A stretch of DNA of 64,000 nt from Hetaerina americana (GCA_022747635.1 JAKTNV010000004.1:89844052-89908051), one strand, 5' to 3'; counted from the stretch's first letter, positions 34,716 to 47,203 are shown. Translations and numbers: made by a program. The notes: generated by a model not told the origin, from the letters alone.

Positions 34716-37700
34716 CACCGCCTTCTTCATTTAAAATCTGTTATTTTTCGGGTGCTACTCCTGCCTGCACGAAATTTCTTTCGTTGGAAAGGTACTGCTG
34801 TGCAGATCCGTCATTTCCCACGAGCTTAGTTTTGGGCGAGTCCACTCAGAAAACCGACTTTCGAGATAATTTCTTTGAGTTTACTATCCAACTTTTGCTT
34901 TATTTTATCCTTTATTGTGTGGAATGTTTTGGAGTACTGTTTTGTCTAGAGATGATGACTTTGATCGCGATCCTTCCTAGATCTGTCAGAGCTGAAGCAG
35001 GCACACTATCTCCGTACCCTGATTGCAGTTATGCCTTGAACTATCAACATGATACCCCCATATATCCTGATCAGAATGTGTGCCACGTAAAGGTATGAAG
35101 GATCTCTCTTCCCCCCCTTCCCCTGCCTATCTGCGTATTTTCAGAAGGCGCACAGTTGTGTCGTTTCCTCTTATAACACCCTCGACGCAATCGATGGCGA
35201 TGCGGAAGCGCTGCACGCGGCAGAGCTTCCGTGTTCTCGCGTCGCTCTCCTCCGCCTTCGCGGGGAGATCCACTTCGGAGAGGTGGATCCCTCATTCGAT
35301 GGTTTCGCGGGAATTCTTTCCTTTCTTTTCCTTGAGAGGTCAATAATAAGTAAATTAATTGTCCAAAAATCCGAGTATTTCGCGTTTGGTACAAGCTGTT
35401 TGGAAAAACTTTTAAGTTTCGAAAAATTTTAATGCATTCGTAATTTTAAAATATGACAGACACTTCCGTTAAGCCGCGCTCGAAAATATTTAACTATCGG
35501 GAAACTGAAATCGCGAACGCTGGTCGTCTATGTGCCTAGGATGCAGTAAATGTATTTTGTTAACTTTGGGGGTTGTCATCTGCTCTACCGAGACTTGAAA
35601 AACGTACCGTTTGAGTGGAATCTTTTTGTATTTTCTTATTCAATTTAAAATTGTGTAAAAAATTTAATTTTTATGTATTTGGTCAATATATTTGTTGAAA
35701 TTTCAGGTCATGGCTAAGAAATTGAATTGAGAGAAAAATAAAATAAATATTAAAGAACGTAATTAATTTGACACGTGAATTACATATTAAAGTATGCTTT
35801 CATATAGCCGCGACGAAACCTCTCTCCTCTGTTTTGATTCCCACAGAGATGTAGTGCATTTTTCATGTGGGAAGGTGTGGCTATTTTACCTCATGTTGAG
35901 ATCAGGAAACAAATTCAGTCAGATAATGGGTTTACGAAATCGATGTTTACATATTTCCAGACTGCCATGACAGAGTTAGGTAAGAAATAGAAATAATTGG
36001 AAGTACGGGAAAGAGTGGGAACCATGTGTAGAATAGAGATGATGAAGTGAGGAAGGGGATTTGGTTTGTTCACTGCGAATGGCCCCGCACCTCCTTCCTC
36101 CCCTCCGCCTGCATTCGGGGCCAAGCGGACGGCAGACTGTTTTGTTGACCTTTGAGGAGCTCTCGACAAAAAATATGAAGGATTTTCTGCGCCTGTTCTC
36201 TCGGAGAAGTTTTCCCCTCCTGCCCAATTTGGCCCCACCCACCCCCGCATCCTACAAACCCTCCCCCGCCCACCCGTCGCCTCCCAGCCCTCCCTCTCTC
36301 TACTCTGAAATGCCACCCTCCCACGCATTTATGAATAGACATGGGGGATGGTGAATTCGGACATCTATCTCGCCGCCCGCTCATTCCCGAGGACCCGCGC
36401 ACTTCCGGTCGCCTCCTCGCCCAAGTAATGCCCTCCTCCCGCCGGGGATTGGACAATTGCGCGGTGGCGCCGTGGTGAGCAAGCATTGGTGAGGGGGAAC
36501 GGACGCGTCGATGCGGTTTTTTCCTTTGCTCTCAATGATGAAAGAAGCGTCCCTCACCGATGGAAGATGTGAGGAGAACCCGAACTTAGTATACAGTCCT
36601 TCTTAACCATATGCGTTATACTTTAACCTAAAAAGTCGCCGTTTAAAGTGCGAACTTTATCATCGGTAATATGTTCTTCAGGTTTAAACGAAATCAATTA
36701 TACATTATACGCTAATAGGATAAAGTTGCCACATTTTTATTATTTCGTATAAAATTGTGGTTAAAACAAGGCGCTCTTCTGCAAAACAACCCCCGAAACC
36801 ACCAACTTAACCTTACACTTCATCCACCACTGACCCGCGTCTAGGCTGCGAATAGGGGAGTATAGTGCGGAGCTCTGCGTAAGTGATGCTCCACGCGAGT
36901 CAAAAGTGCTTCTGATATCATTGCCGTCGATGTTAGGTTCGGGGAGTTCCCCTGACGGGTTGCGCGTTCAGGGATGTGATCATGCGGTCGCGGTCAAAAC
37001 CATTTCCATTCCTTGAGCATTTTTGGTTTTTAACGTGGCGGAAGGCACTTTTTACATCCAAGAGGAATTATTTTACTATGAGTTGAACCAGATTGCCAGA
37101 AAATCGCGAAGGGTCTTGTAATTTTACCTCATTAATAGCGATAATAGTCGGGAATTCGGAAGTGGGAATGGAAAACCCACACTAATCTGCATCTTAATCG
37201 CTTGCATATCTAAAATACGATCAATTCCTACGATTATACCGAATTTTGATGAGGAATGTAAATTTAGGTTTAATTGATTCATGATTCGTGAATATGTCTG
37301 TTCTAATGTCACTTCAGTATTCGTGTATTTAAGACACCGTTTTATGAGTGCTATTTTAAGTTTTTCAATGAAAACAACTCCTGTTTATCAATACGATTAA
37401 TGACTATGCATGCGTGTATCGCAGCGTTATTTCTTTGAATGTGACCGACGAGCCCCGATTTTCTGCCGCTCATCAGTTATCTTTAACATAAACGCCTTTC
37501 CTAGATAGCAGTAATAATTGGTTACAAGTATAAAACGTCGCTTATGAGAGTGTGTTCATGTCAGACTTTGTGAATGAATATGAAATGCTGCGTATATAAT
37601 AATGGAAGTAATTTCAAAACGTCAAAGTATCCCTATCCATTTCATTAACGACGATAGCTCCCTCGATTGGGCTAAAATCACCCTCTACTGCTCACAATCC

Positions 37701-38930
37701 GTCTCGGTTCTTCCTTAACTCCTGCCCCTGTGCAGCTCTTATACACGGGATCCGTTGGTGCAAAAGGGTTGGTTGCCTCCTGGCGAAATAGTAACTGCTT
37801 AATAAACCTCGATTGCTGCCCAAGGAGTCAAACTCTTAAGCGATAGAAATTAATGGAACTGTAAAACTATTTGATTGAGGTCATTTATTTTAATTCCTCT
37901 TCCATAAACTCTTTTAGTTTTCTATTTACGGAACTGAAATAATTTAACCGCGTGCAATTATGTTTACGCTCAACGGGTGGCAATACTGATTTCCCTGAAG
38001 TCATTCGAAGTCCACTAGACTCCGAATTGGCCTTCACTCCAGCAGTCCCCTCTCCCCAGGCAGTAAGTAATCGACCGCTGACATGAAATCAATTAAAATG
38101 ATAAATATACATCGCCACCTGCAAAGAATCGTGTTGGCTATGATTGGTATAGGATGGAGAATGAAAAGGTGATGCCGGTGAACTGAATTATTTTGTTGTC
38201 ATTACAGTTTAATAAAAAAATTTCGTTGCAGTTAGAAAATGCCCGTTGCGAGCATTAACCGGTTTCAGAGATTCAGAAGTTTTTGAAGCTGTCATTAATT
38301 GTCTGGGCCGTTACCCTCTCCATGCTCCGCCGCAGATTATACCCAACTCTCCCTTGGATGGGCTAAATGGCTCGTTTCGCTGTAATTTTCGCTTATTATT
38401 TCGCGAGAGTGGAGAAGTAGCGTTTCGAGTGCTCCTTTAATGTTCCGCGCGTTTGCTTAATGGGAGTTGATGCAGTGTGGCCTCCCACTCAATGTCACGT
38501 GGATGCTGTTTAAAAATCCATAGGAAGCGTCTTGTTAAAATCATCATTTACGTATAGCGAACGATTGATGCTACTGACTTAAAATGTAAGTCTATTCAAG
38601 GAGGAATGCTTTATCAGTACTTTCACCTCCATGTGGTTTTGATTTACATTGGTTTGTCGCCAACATGTACCTTTCATGGTCAAATAGTCAAAGGTCGCTG
38701 CTAAATTGGCTAATTTTAAATTAACCACTTCACTCAGACATACCGTGTACAATCCTTGCAAGAGAAATGTACTGACGCAATTCTGGAGCAGAAAGGCTCG
38801 TGGTGAAATGGAAATGTGGTTTTTGCTATCAGAATGTACGATAAAAATAATATTTTTCGACCCAAAGTTCGGTGGGATTGGTATAGTTCACCCAGTGCTA
38901 AAGGCCTGTGAAATTCACACATTAGCAGGG
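34716..38930. other. Long gene-free stretch with two GC-rich patches
   Basis: GC-rich patches lie at about 35100-35330 (with a 7-bp hairpin around 35270-35292) and 36060-36480. Both have frames open on opposite strands without domains. The remainder is AT-rich, and I see no transposon motif. A 64-codon plus frame at 38246-38440 is unremarkable. Confidence 0.4.
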
Positions 38931-38931
38931 T

Positions 38932-39077
38932 AGTGGGGGGCAGTTCCTTTCCCTTTGCCGCCTTTGGTTTCCCCAGGAAGTTCTGGTACCCGAAAGATCA
39001 CTCAGCTTGGGTGAAGCTGATGGTGCCCAGAGGTATCACCTGGAATCGGGCCAGAGCCCTCTGCTCTGTAGTCCAAT
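38932..39077 (-). repeat. tRNA-derived SINE (family 2, copy 1)
   Basis: The reverse complement contains a block of the form GACTACAGAGCAGAGGG, then a degenerate B box (GGCCCGATTCCAGG), then GTGATACCTCTGGGCACCA and, further on, GAAACCAAAGG and AGGGAAAGGAACTG. The blocks after the B box recur in the same order at 44745-44965. Together they suggest a SINE with a tRNA-derived head and a shared body. Its ends are approximate. Confidence 0.5.
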
Positions 39078-40875
39078 AATGCAACCCCAAATTAAACGTC
39101 CCCGAACGTATGATACATAACGAATACATGTATGCATAGCAGTTGAAAATAGGGCCTTAGATTTAGTTACGAGTAATATCTATAGCTCTTTTACTTCAAA
39201 TAATATACCGGCGGTAAATAGTCTTGGTGGCAACCTATTTAAAGCAGTTGTAGACCCTTGAAGCCGCGCCAACGTACGTTCATATTCCTTTTGGAAGTGC
39301 ATGGCGAACAAAAAATGAAAGATAACGTTTGCACGACAAACCCATTTGTAATTACGCTTTCCATTGCGTTGGTTTTCGATGAGTATTAATCAAGTGATTT
39401 GCAGCGACTCCACATAATGAGAGACGTGTAGTTTACTGCTCAACACTAGGCGCCTTTACCCTCAGGTGCCTTACCGCCCGTAATTCACGTAGATAGCCCT
39501 CTCCGCCCTTTACCCCCCCCCCTCCCGTAGGCCGAAAAGAATGCGACGCGGTGCGCTACTAAGGGGGCCAGCGAGGGAAACAATGCGATATTCCTGTTTA
39601 TCCTTTCTCAGTCGCCGCCACTTTTAAAACGACTCCTGCTTGTGTATTCCGCCCACTGCGCCTCTTTCACCCCGTGAAACAATGGAGATGGAAGAGGGGA
39701 GGGGACCACTTTCGTGGCCTCGGCCGCGTCCTCCTTTCCACCCTACGAAAATTTCCAGCGGACCGAATCGGGGGGATAAAAAGGCGAAAGAGATTGGTAA
39801 GTGGGGATGGTGGTAGGAAGCCCTGGACCTCGTTTGGTAGTCGGCGTGAGGGGAGGCATGGAGGAGTGATGGCAAGGGGCGATCGACTGACGGCTCCGAA
39901 AGGCATCATCTAGGGGGGCATGAGAGGGGAGAGCCCCCGGGAGATCGCGGGGCGTTCGGTGTTCCCTGTCCTTTTTTTGCCCCGGCATAATGAAGCGGGC
40001 ACTTCATCGGGAGGGCTCAAGGGGGGATGGGCCGGTATCTAACGGAAGGGGGCAGATCGAGTCTCTCTCCGGAGGCTTGACAATTGATCCGAAGTTGAGA
40101 GGCAGAGACAAGGAGATCGCTACTTCCAGCGGCCCCTTCATACGTTTTGGGAACGTGACTCGATAGATACTGCACCTTGGATTGAGTTCAATGTTCCTCC
40201 TGTGGGCATAGGTATGACTAGATGTATTTGAATCCAATGCAAACAATAATATAGTTAATCTGTTAATGAATTATTTGGCTCCTAATTAAGATTTTCAAAT
40301 ATTTTTTGTGCCGTCTAATATACTATAACCCGTTACTGATATCGAGCAGTTAGATTACGGGGTCCGTTGGATTGACATAGTATCGCCAGTGAGTAAATTA
40401 AAAAAAAATAAATATACAAAAAAACGTGTATTTTCATTTGATATTAATTTTCATGTATTGAAAAGATTTTGGAAAATATTTATCCAATAATCAAAGATCA
40501 GTTTCTTTTTGGGCCCAAATTTCATCCAGTTCGTTGCGAGGTCGTTTATTACCCTCGAGCTAGTTGAGGAAAGCTACATTTCTCTCATACAACAGGAGTT
40601 CAGGAGATAAAACGTCCCAACGTCAGTTGAAATGCAAAATCAAATATTATATTAGTAAGCCCAATGGATCGTTTATTAAGAGTATTTAAAGTTTCATTCA
40701 TTTGGTTCCAAAAATATTGAAAATGGTTTTTTTCTTACTGACGTGAGTAAAAATCTAAAACGAAAAAAATCGTCGACGACATTTGCTCTAAATAGTCGAG
40801 TAACTATAGTTATTTTTATTATTTAGTTGTCTGCCGTTTAAGGTAGTTTTTTACGGACACAAAAAAAACTCCCAC
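39078..40875. other. Gene-free stretch with a GC-rich patch
   Basis: 39470-39990 is GC-rich, with a C9 tract near 39510 and frames open on both strands. 40240-40870 is AT-rich. No element or RNA gene seen. Confidence 0.45.
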
Positions 40876-40879
40876 AAGT

Positions 40880-42310
40880 ATTAGCCTCACCGCATACAAT
40901 TTGACGCATCACACTATAATACAACATTCTACAAATCCGCCAGCACTCTGCCCCTTCATTCTTTCTAACATTTCTATCATTTCCACCCCACTGCCACACC
41001 CACTCCCCCGGTACCCCATTCTGTCATCTGAAAACTCGGCATTCCTCTCGTAACGTCTTTCTTCAATGACCAAGGTTCCGCTCCGTAGCCTTTTTTCTTG
41101 AAAGTCTGATATCCCTTAGTATGTTTTACGTTGCTCTTCATCCCATGCCTATCGCGCTGATTGGCTACCTAAAGCTCGATCATCAGAAAACCTAACTGAA
41201 TTGAGGAGTTCCACGCCTACTTACACTGAAGGTCTTCCCATGCCTCCCGCATCTTTACCTCCGCATATAAATATAAAAGGCCCATCTATAATATCATCTG
41301 TATTACATTTCATAATTCTAATCGACGTCTTTTATCGATCGCCCTTTCTAAATAAACAAAAAAATCGATCAATGATGCTAATCGATGTTCCGTGAGTATT
41401 ACGTGAATTGTATTAGTAGTATACCCATGTCTACTTCTCCCCTTCCTGAACCCAAATTGACCCCATGCCCTAAGCAATCATTTTCCCTCCTCTCCATCTC
41501 TTTATTGGTGATCCTTAGGACCATTTAATGTGAGTGAATTCAAATGTATTGTTATATTAATCCCTTTTTTGAGATGGGAACCAACATTGATATTGCGAAA
41601 TCTTCTGGCCAAATCATACTCTCATAAATGTTGCGAATAAATCCTTAAAAAATGTTCCTTCCGCATTTTCCTAAATAGTTCTAAGAATATTGTGTCTATT
41701 ACCTCGGCCTTTACTTTTACACCCCTAATGCCTTTTCTATCTCTCAATTAGTATGCGTCGTTTTATTTTCTTTCTCTACCTAAACTTTCTTGTAATGTTT
41801 ACCATAAAAGCCCTCGATGTATTTTTTCATCTCTCTTTAATCTTTCCTGGATTAATTAATTAATTAATTTCCCGCCTTTTCTTTATTGGTTTCGGATTTT
41901 CTTTTCTTACCTCCTTAAAATATGTTCTCCGTCCTGTAAAGAACATCCATTTCACCTAACTGGTTATAAACTTTGTATATGCTCAAACTGAGTCCTCCAC
42001 CACGCTTCTTTCGCCCCATTAGTTTCACACCTCAATTTATTATTCACTACTCCGTACTTCTACCCAGGTCTGTGCTTGCATTCTTCCATTTTCTTCTCCT
42101 GTCTTTTGCTTTATTCGTCTCATCTGTAATCCATACTTTCCTCGTGATGTTCATATTTACCCCTTCCTTACTTATGTTTGTGGTTTTCAGTATTCCTTTT
42201 TATCATGTTCCCATCCTCTTCAATTGAATCTCTCTCCCAGTCCTCCCTCGTAAATATTTCTGCTGCCTCGGGGTATTTTTCTCCCGTCGCAAAATACTCC
42301 GAAAGTTGGC
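40880..42310 (-). mobile_element. Decayed RTE-type LINE (pre-RT, RT and C-terminal region)
   Basis: Reading the minus strand from 42310 down, conceptual translation passes through ordered RTE landmarks. There is a Lys-rich pre-RT region with a KYIEGFYG-like block (about 41800-41850), then IRNIYESMIWPEDFAISM near 41590-41645 (family pattern 'IYESGEWPEDF'). An MREAWEDLQ block follows near 41235, then GFSDDRAL near 41160-41190, which retains the two Asp residues of the YADD/FADD catalytic box. Last is YGAEPWSLKK near 41060-41100, matching YGAETWSLKQ of the 63-kb copy. Many stops and frameshifts make it inactive. It abuts the CR1/Jockey-type 3' end at 42336. Confidence 0.65.
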
Positions 42311-42335
42311 GCAAGGGCGTGTGGCGGTGGGTATT

Positions 42336-43060
42336 TTTTTATTGATTTTATTTTTGAAAATAAGTCACCGCCAGGGTGTGTGGCAGGGGGTGAATATACA
42401 CCAGAATAAAGTTATCCGAACATGACCCTACCGCGCTCGAACGATGTAATTTTGATCCCCTACCGTTCTTGGAAAAAATGACATCTTAAATCAATCTTTT
42501 CTACACTCAATCTCTCTAATTTTATCAACATGATCTCTCCTACCTTGACACAATGGGAGTAATAACACATTTTCAAAATGACTGCTTTTCAAAGAGACAT
42601 CCTTCCAATTTATGCAAAAGCTTCAATCTGTAATTTAACCTTCGCTCCGTGAGTTATTCCCGGTCTAGCTGCTCTGATATTTTGGATACCCTCCTAAGTT
42701 TATTATAAGAACGTTTCACAAATCTAGGTCATCTGACGAAGCTGCTGTGTACTCAGGATCGCAGATATCACGGTAAACCACCGCATCGTCGGCAATAAGC
42801 ATATCTTACTGGTGACTACGGAGTCAATGTCGTTAACGTAAAGTAGGAATAAAAGAGGTCCGATGACACTTCCCTGGGGAACACCTGGAGTAACTTCTAC
42901 TGCATTTGAGCTAACTCCATCTATCACTACTCTTTGAACCCGACCATTCAAAAAGTCTTTAATCCTACCTCGGATGTTTTTATCTATGCCATATGCTTCT
43001 AGCTTTTTGAGTATTTTACTATGAGGTACTTTATTGCCGAAGACTTACGAAGCTAGATAT
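42336..43060 (-). mobile_element. CR1/Jockey-type LINE, internally deleted (copy B)
   Basis: The minus strand encodes NKVPHSKILKKLEAYGI near 43000-43045, then TPGVPQGSVIGPLLFLLYVN (42840-42900), a diagnostic non-LTR reverse transcriptase block. After a frameshift comes ADDAVVYRDI, the catalytic Asp pair with the Tyr replaced upstream. Directly after SSDDLD the sequence jumps at about 42725 to the RFVKRSYN...SLTERRLNYRLKLLHKL tail shared with copy A at 29196. The thumb and intervening region (perhaps 200 residues in relatives) is therefore deleted. The 3' end carries AAAATAAAATCAATAA. Confidence 0.75.
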
Positions 43061-43168
43061 TTAAATATATGCGAACGGGTATTTCATCGGGCCGGAGGCG
43101 GAGGTATTAAGGTATCATCCATACGTGCCGCTTTATTAGTTAAGAATTACATTTCATACCACATTAGC

Positions 43169-43214
43169 TGTATTATAAAAATGTCGTACACATGTACGAC
43201 ATTTTTATAATACA
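43169..43214. repeat. 46-bp near-perfect palindrome
   Basis: Arms of 22 bp (43169-43190 and 43193-43214) are exact reverse complements separated by CA. The arm begins TGTATTATAAAAATGTCG. It lies about 100 bp beyond the LINE at 42336-43060 and 300 bp before a TA array. Confidence 0.9.
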
Positions 43215-43522
43215 TTGTCATGCACCTGTACGAGTATGTCCAAATACCAGTGCGTACATCATGCTTTAATTGTTGCACTTGACCAATACATACATTTTCT
43301 TTTCAGGCTCGCAGGTTCCACCTTTTCATGTTAGCGTGCCCTGCGAAGGAAGGACATAGGGGGAAGTGCTCTACCTTAATCTGCCCCCCGTTACGTTTTA
43401 TAACAAACTCAGCGTATTTTCTCTGAAACCTATGTAATTTTTTTAAAACGTTTTCTCCCAGAGGCTCAAAATTCTTCACCCCTATTTCAAATGTGGCCTA
43501 TGGTTACACCGCTCTCTTACCT

Positions 43523-43576
43523 TATTATATATACATATATGTGTGTATATATATATATATATTTATATATATATAC

Positions 43577-43638
<62 letters not shown>
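43523..43638. repeat. (TA)n microsatellite, interrupted
   Basis: About 115 bp of TA dinucleotides, interrupted by GTGTG, TTTA and several C substitutions in the first half and pure in the second. Tyr/Ile-rich frames over it on both strands are artefacts. Confidence 0.95.
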
Positions 43639-43639
<1 letters not shown>

Positions 43640-43641
<2 letters not shown>

Positions 43642-44740
43642 ATGTAGGCATATTAGGTCCCGTATTAAAATAACAGAGAAACAAGAGACTGCGTCAATGT
43701 CAAAAAACACTTCAAGTTGACGTTCTTCCCGCCCTCTCTTCCAACGGTTTTGTTTAATCCGTACTAATCCCCGCTTAAGACCAGCAGGTGCGCTCTCACC
43801 GGGTGGTCCTTAAACTAGCGCCTTATAGGACATCTCTGCAGCTCTGAAATTTCTGATGAAGCAATTTCAAAGAGACTAAATTCCTTGTCATCCCTTCGTC
43901 GTACTTTCCGTCGAGTGACGTAGCCCATTCTCGGCACCGATAATGCTGTGTTTCAACTAGGAAAGAACACGTTTTCCTCAAAGGAATTTCACTCTGGGGT
44001 TTCTCGCCGAAGAATTTTAGTCGAGTCCACCTGAAAATTCCGCCTTTAGTGTTCCGGAATGCGCCAAGAAAAAATAAATCTCAGAAAAAAAATACTGTTA
44101 CTTGCACGTGCGCAAGGAAAAGAATCTCCGGCTTGGAAAGAGAACCTAACAATCCGTGAAGTGAGTGCCCCGGAGACATTGTTAGTGGCTCCGCAAATGG
44201 GTGGGATGTCGGGGGTAAGGCCGGCCAGCGTCGCCCCCCCCCCCCATCCCTTCTCGCTCGAGTGGAGGGGTCGCGTGGAAATATCGCCCGTCTCCCCCGC
44301 CCCTCTCTCTGTCGGGAAGGGACGCGTGGGAAGGGAGGGATGGGATAAGATCTCGCATGGGGGGAGGGGCGTTGATTTGATGTTCTGCGGCGCCCAGCGG
44401 GGGGAAATTAAACTTCCTCTTTTTCTATCCGTTAATCTGATCACGGATGCTTTAGTCGCTCTTCTGCAAATTGTGATTTTTTTCGAGATCCACGAACAGT
44501 TGAGGTTGAGATGCCCTTGCAAGCGTTTAATTTCAGATTACTGTATAGTGTTACTTCGGGGGTTCCAAAACAAGTGTGCGGGGCGCAGCAGACTTCTAAC
44601 ACATTAGCACGACTCGAAAAGGGCTTTTATTTTAGCTGCTGATTGAAAAATGGACGGAGTGAAAATACCAAGGCAGAGTGGAAACTAGTTTAACAACTCA
44701 TGCGTCAAATTCTGGGTCTCTCCTCAGTAATGAGCCCAAA
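43640..44740. other. Gene-free stretch with GC-rich patch
   Basis: 44060-44450 is GC-rich with a C12 run at 44234-44245. Plus (182 codons, 44059-44607) and minus (158 codons, 44046-44522) frames are open over the same DNA and neither shows a domain. No element seen elsewhere. Confidence 0.45.
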
Positions 44741-44744
44741 GGTT

Positions 44745-44965
44745 TGGTTTTGGATGGGTGAGGCTGGCGCCGACTCCGAACTAACCCCTAACTATGGCGT
44801 GTGGACAGGAATCAGGGTGGGGTAGAGTGTTCCTTTCCCTGGACCTCCATTTGGTTTCCAATGGACGTCTACGAACCAGAAAACGGCGCCGAGTGAATCT
44901 TAGATGGGGTTGGTCTCAAGGTATCACTCACTAGACCAGGACGTCACAATTGAAGGTTTATAGAG
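44745..44965 (-). repeat. SINE family 2, copy 2 (tRNA body deleted)
   Basis: The reverse complement reads CCTGGTCTAGTGAG, then TGATACCTTGAGACCA, GGAAACCAAATGGAGG and AGGGAAAGGAACAC. The last three blocks match copy 1 (38932-39077) in order and spacing. The tRNA-like part between the A-box region and GATACC is missing, so this is an internally deleted copy. The ends are estimated from the repeat match. Confidence 0.45.
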
Positions 44966-45990
44966 CGTCATCTTATGAGCATTATTGAATGCTATTAAGG
45001 AATTAATAAAATATCCACCATTGTTTCATTCACAAAATAAACATTTTACAGGGAGACGACGATCGTATTTTTAGCCATCAGTGTAATCAGCAGATTAAAA
45101 ATATCATTTTTGTTCTTATTGTCTCTGGCCAGGTGAGGTAGTAGTGCTCATTGCTGGAGCTCTTTCGTGTCGACGATTTTCAAAGCAAAGGGAGAGGAGC
45201 ATTCCGTGGAATTGGATGGGGAGGAGGCCGAGCGGATGGGGTGAAGAGATAGATGGGACGGAAGGGGAGGGAGGAAAGATGGCGAGGGGTCTAGGCAATA
45301 GGAACTAGAAATAACAGTTAGGAGGAGACGGAAATGTATCAGGGCATGGGGTGTTTGTGAAGGTAGTGATGTGTGTTCATCACGTGGAAAAGGATTAGAG
45401 TGACGGTGGCATGATTAAACGTTTAAATCCATTAACCAGTATCCGTGTTTAAATGTCTATTATATCTTAATGAATTATGTTATTTAGAGCTCAGTATTTG
45501 TGTGAAAAAATAAAAAGGAACGTATTTTTATCTCCAGACTCATTATTAGATTGGAGTGAGCGCGATCGACACATCGTGGAACTAATATTAAGAACAACTT
45601 CGATTCCATTTGCACACCTTTGTTATTATAAGTTTATTTTCGGGGCCATCTGTCTGCTGCTTATAAAAAGCTATTAATCATCATCAAGTGGTCGCTATCA
45701 ACGATGAGCCCTACAATGTCGGAAATAAAGGGGATTGTAGAATAGTCATGTATATCATGCGGCATACCGACCAACCAAAATATGTACACGAGCGGCCCTT
45801 TCCCAACCTAGTGTTAACGTGAGGCGTTCTTAGCTTTTTAAATGGAAGACTTTGTTTTACCTTTGCAACATTGATCTCACTTGAAAATATGAAATGTTGA
45901 GTAGAAATAATTTGTCATCATGGATTATATGTATATCCGAGGATAGTTTCGTCATTCATAGATATGCCGATTTATGAATTTCTCTATAGC
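44966..45990. other. Gene-free stretch, nothing recognised
   Basis: A purine-rich segment at 45180-45300 and otherwise AT-rich DNA. No frame or motif of note. Confidence 0.4.
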
Positions 45991-45994
45991 CCTT

Positions 45995-46640
45995 AGTACT
46001 GAAGTTTCCTGTCTCTCTTTCTTTCATTCCCTTTTGCTTCTCCTGCTTAGTCCTCTGCCTTCCTCTGTAGTTCCTCTCTTTTGCTTTATTTTTTATTTTA
46101 TTCATATTTAACAAACTGTGATGCTTCCGAATACATAGTATTATTTTCTCTTCCTCTTCAGTAACTTACATTGACTTCTTTTGTGTACTCTTCGAAATGA
46201 TTTCATTAGTTACCCAATGAATCCAATTAATTTTCATCATTCTTTTGCAGCATCATATTTGCATCGCATCCCATCTTCTTTCCCTTCTTCTGTATGAGTA
46301 TTTCTGTATGTTCCATTCATCATAAACCGTTTGTCACATTAAGTACCGGATAATGCTTCTTTCATTGGAAGGCCTTTTTCCTTTTGGATATACTGCTCAT
46401 TATTTTGCTCTTTCTTTCCTCCGTCGCTGGCGATTCTGTTGTCCTGGCCTCTAGAAAATGCATCCACTTCTTCAAGTTTATTCTTCTCTATTTTCATTTC
46501 GTAATATTATCCGTCGCTTCATCTCGATCGCATTGATTTGCATCAATTTATTTTAAGATGGCCTTTCTCTGTCTGAATGGCCTTCCGGTCTTCTTAGTTC
46601 TATGTAGGCGAAGATATACAAGTAAACTGCAGCGTTATAA
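45995..46640 (-). mobile_element. RTE-type LINE C-terminal remnant
   Basis: The reverse complement reads KLEEVDAFSRG near 46450-46490 (family pattern 'EEVDAFxYLGS'), then IASDGGKKE, KEKGLPMKEALS near 46340-46380 and finally WCCKRMMKINWIHWVTNEI near 46197-46260. That last block corresponds to the conserved 'MWCYRRMLKISWTDRVTNE' region downstream of the RT core. Frameshifts and stops are frequent. This copy belongs to a different RTE subfamily from the 63-kb copy, judged by these blocks. Confidence 0.6.
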
Positions 46641-47200
46641 TTATTACCTCTTGTATGTGCAGAATACCTTTTATCTTATCCTTGATTTCGTTTATTGCAT
46701 TTTCGATAAGCACATTACAGATTAAGAATTACCATTTCCATTTCTTTTTCCATATCTTTTCTTTTTTTCTGAATTCATTACTTGTAAATACTGCATAATA
46801 TACAGAGGGTGTATCATTCTTCTATCGTTTAACTTAATTTGAAATTTCCTGTAGGATATTTTACACCTTGCCTCATTCTCGTCAAAGCATTCTTAAACTG
46901 GCAAGGATAATATTATTTGCTGGTCTTAAATGTTCTTCTGTTTTATAACTCGAGAGCTAGCTTCTGCATCGATTATTTCCACATTTATCTCTTCTATATT
47001 AGTCTTCGCTTTTTCTATTCGGTCTTCTTTTTTTTATTCCATCGGTAATAACTCCTACGCTTCAATGTCCAGTATTAGGATTCAGATATCAGTCAAAGTC
47101 TCAATTCTCATTTTTCTAATCTACTCTGGAGGAGTTTCGTCGATTCCTTGGGCGCAATTTAGTGTGTACTCTGCTTTGTCCACATCTTTTACATTTAGGC
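46641..47200. other. AT-rich stretch, possibly upstream part of the RTE remnant
   Basis: The complement is Lys/Glu/Ile-rich and could be a further decayed part of the element at 45995-46640, but I cannot identify reverse transcriptase motifs. A 145-codon plus frame at 46930-47367 runs into the TA array and has no domain. Confidence 0.35.
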
Positions 47201-47202
47201 TC

Positions 47203-47203
47203 T

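Noticed and set aside
35260..35295. GATCCAC...GTGGATC hairpin
   Set aside because: Only 7 bp of stem, which is expected by chance in a 64-kb window.
43493..43720. Tyr/Ile repeat proteins over the TA arrays (also 46930-47367 and 47432-47617)
   Set aside because: Direct translations of TA dinucleotide repeats.
43850..43890. CTGATGA near 43854 as a hammerhead ribozyme core
   Set aside because: No stem II followed by GAAA at the required position.
44046..44607. Overlapping long frames on both strands (182 and 158 codons)
   Set aside because: Frames on opposite strands over the same GC-rich DNA with a C12 tract indicate low stop frequency, not coding.
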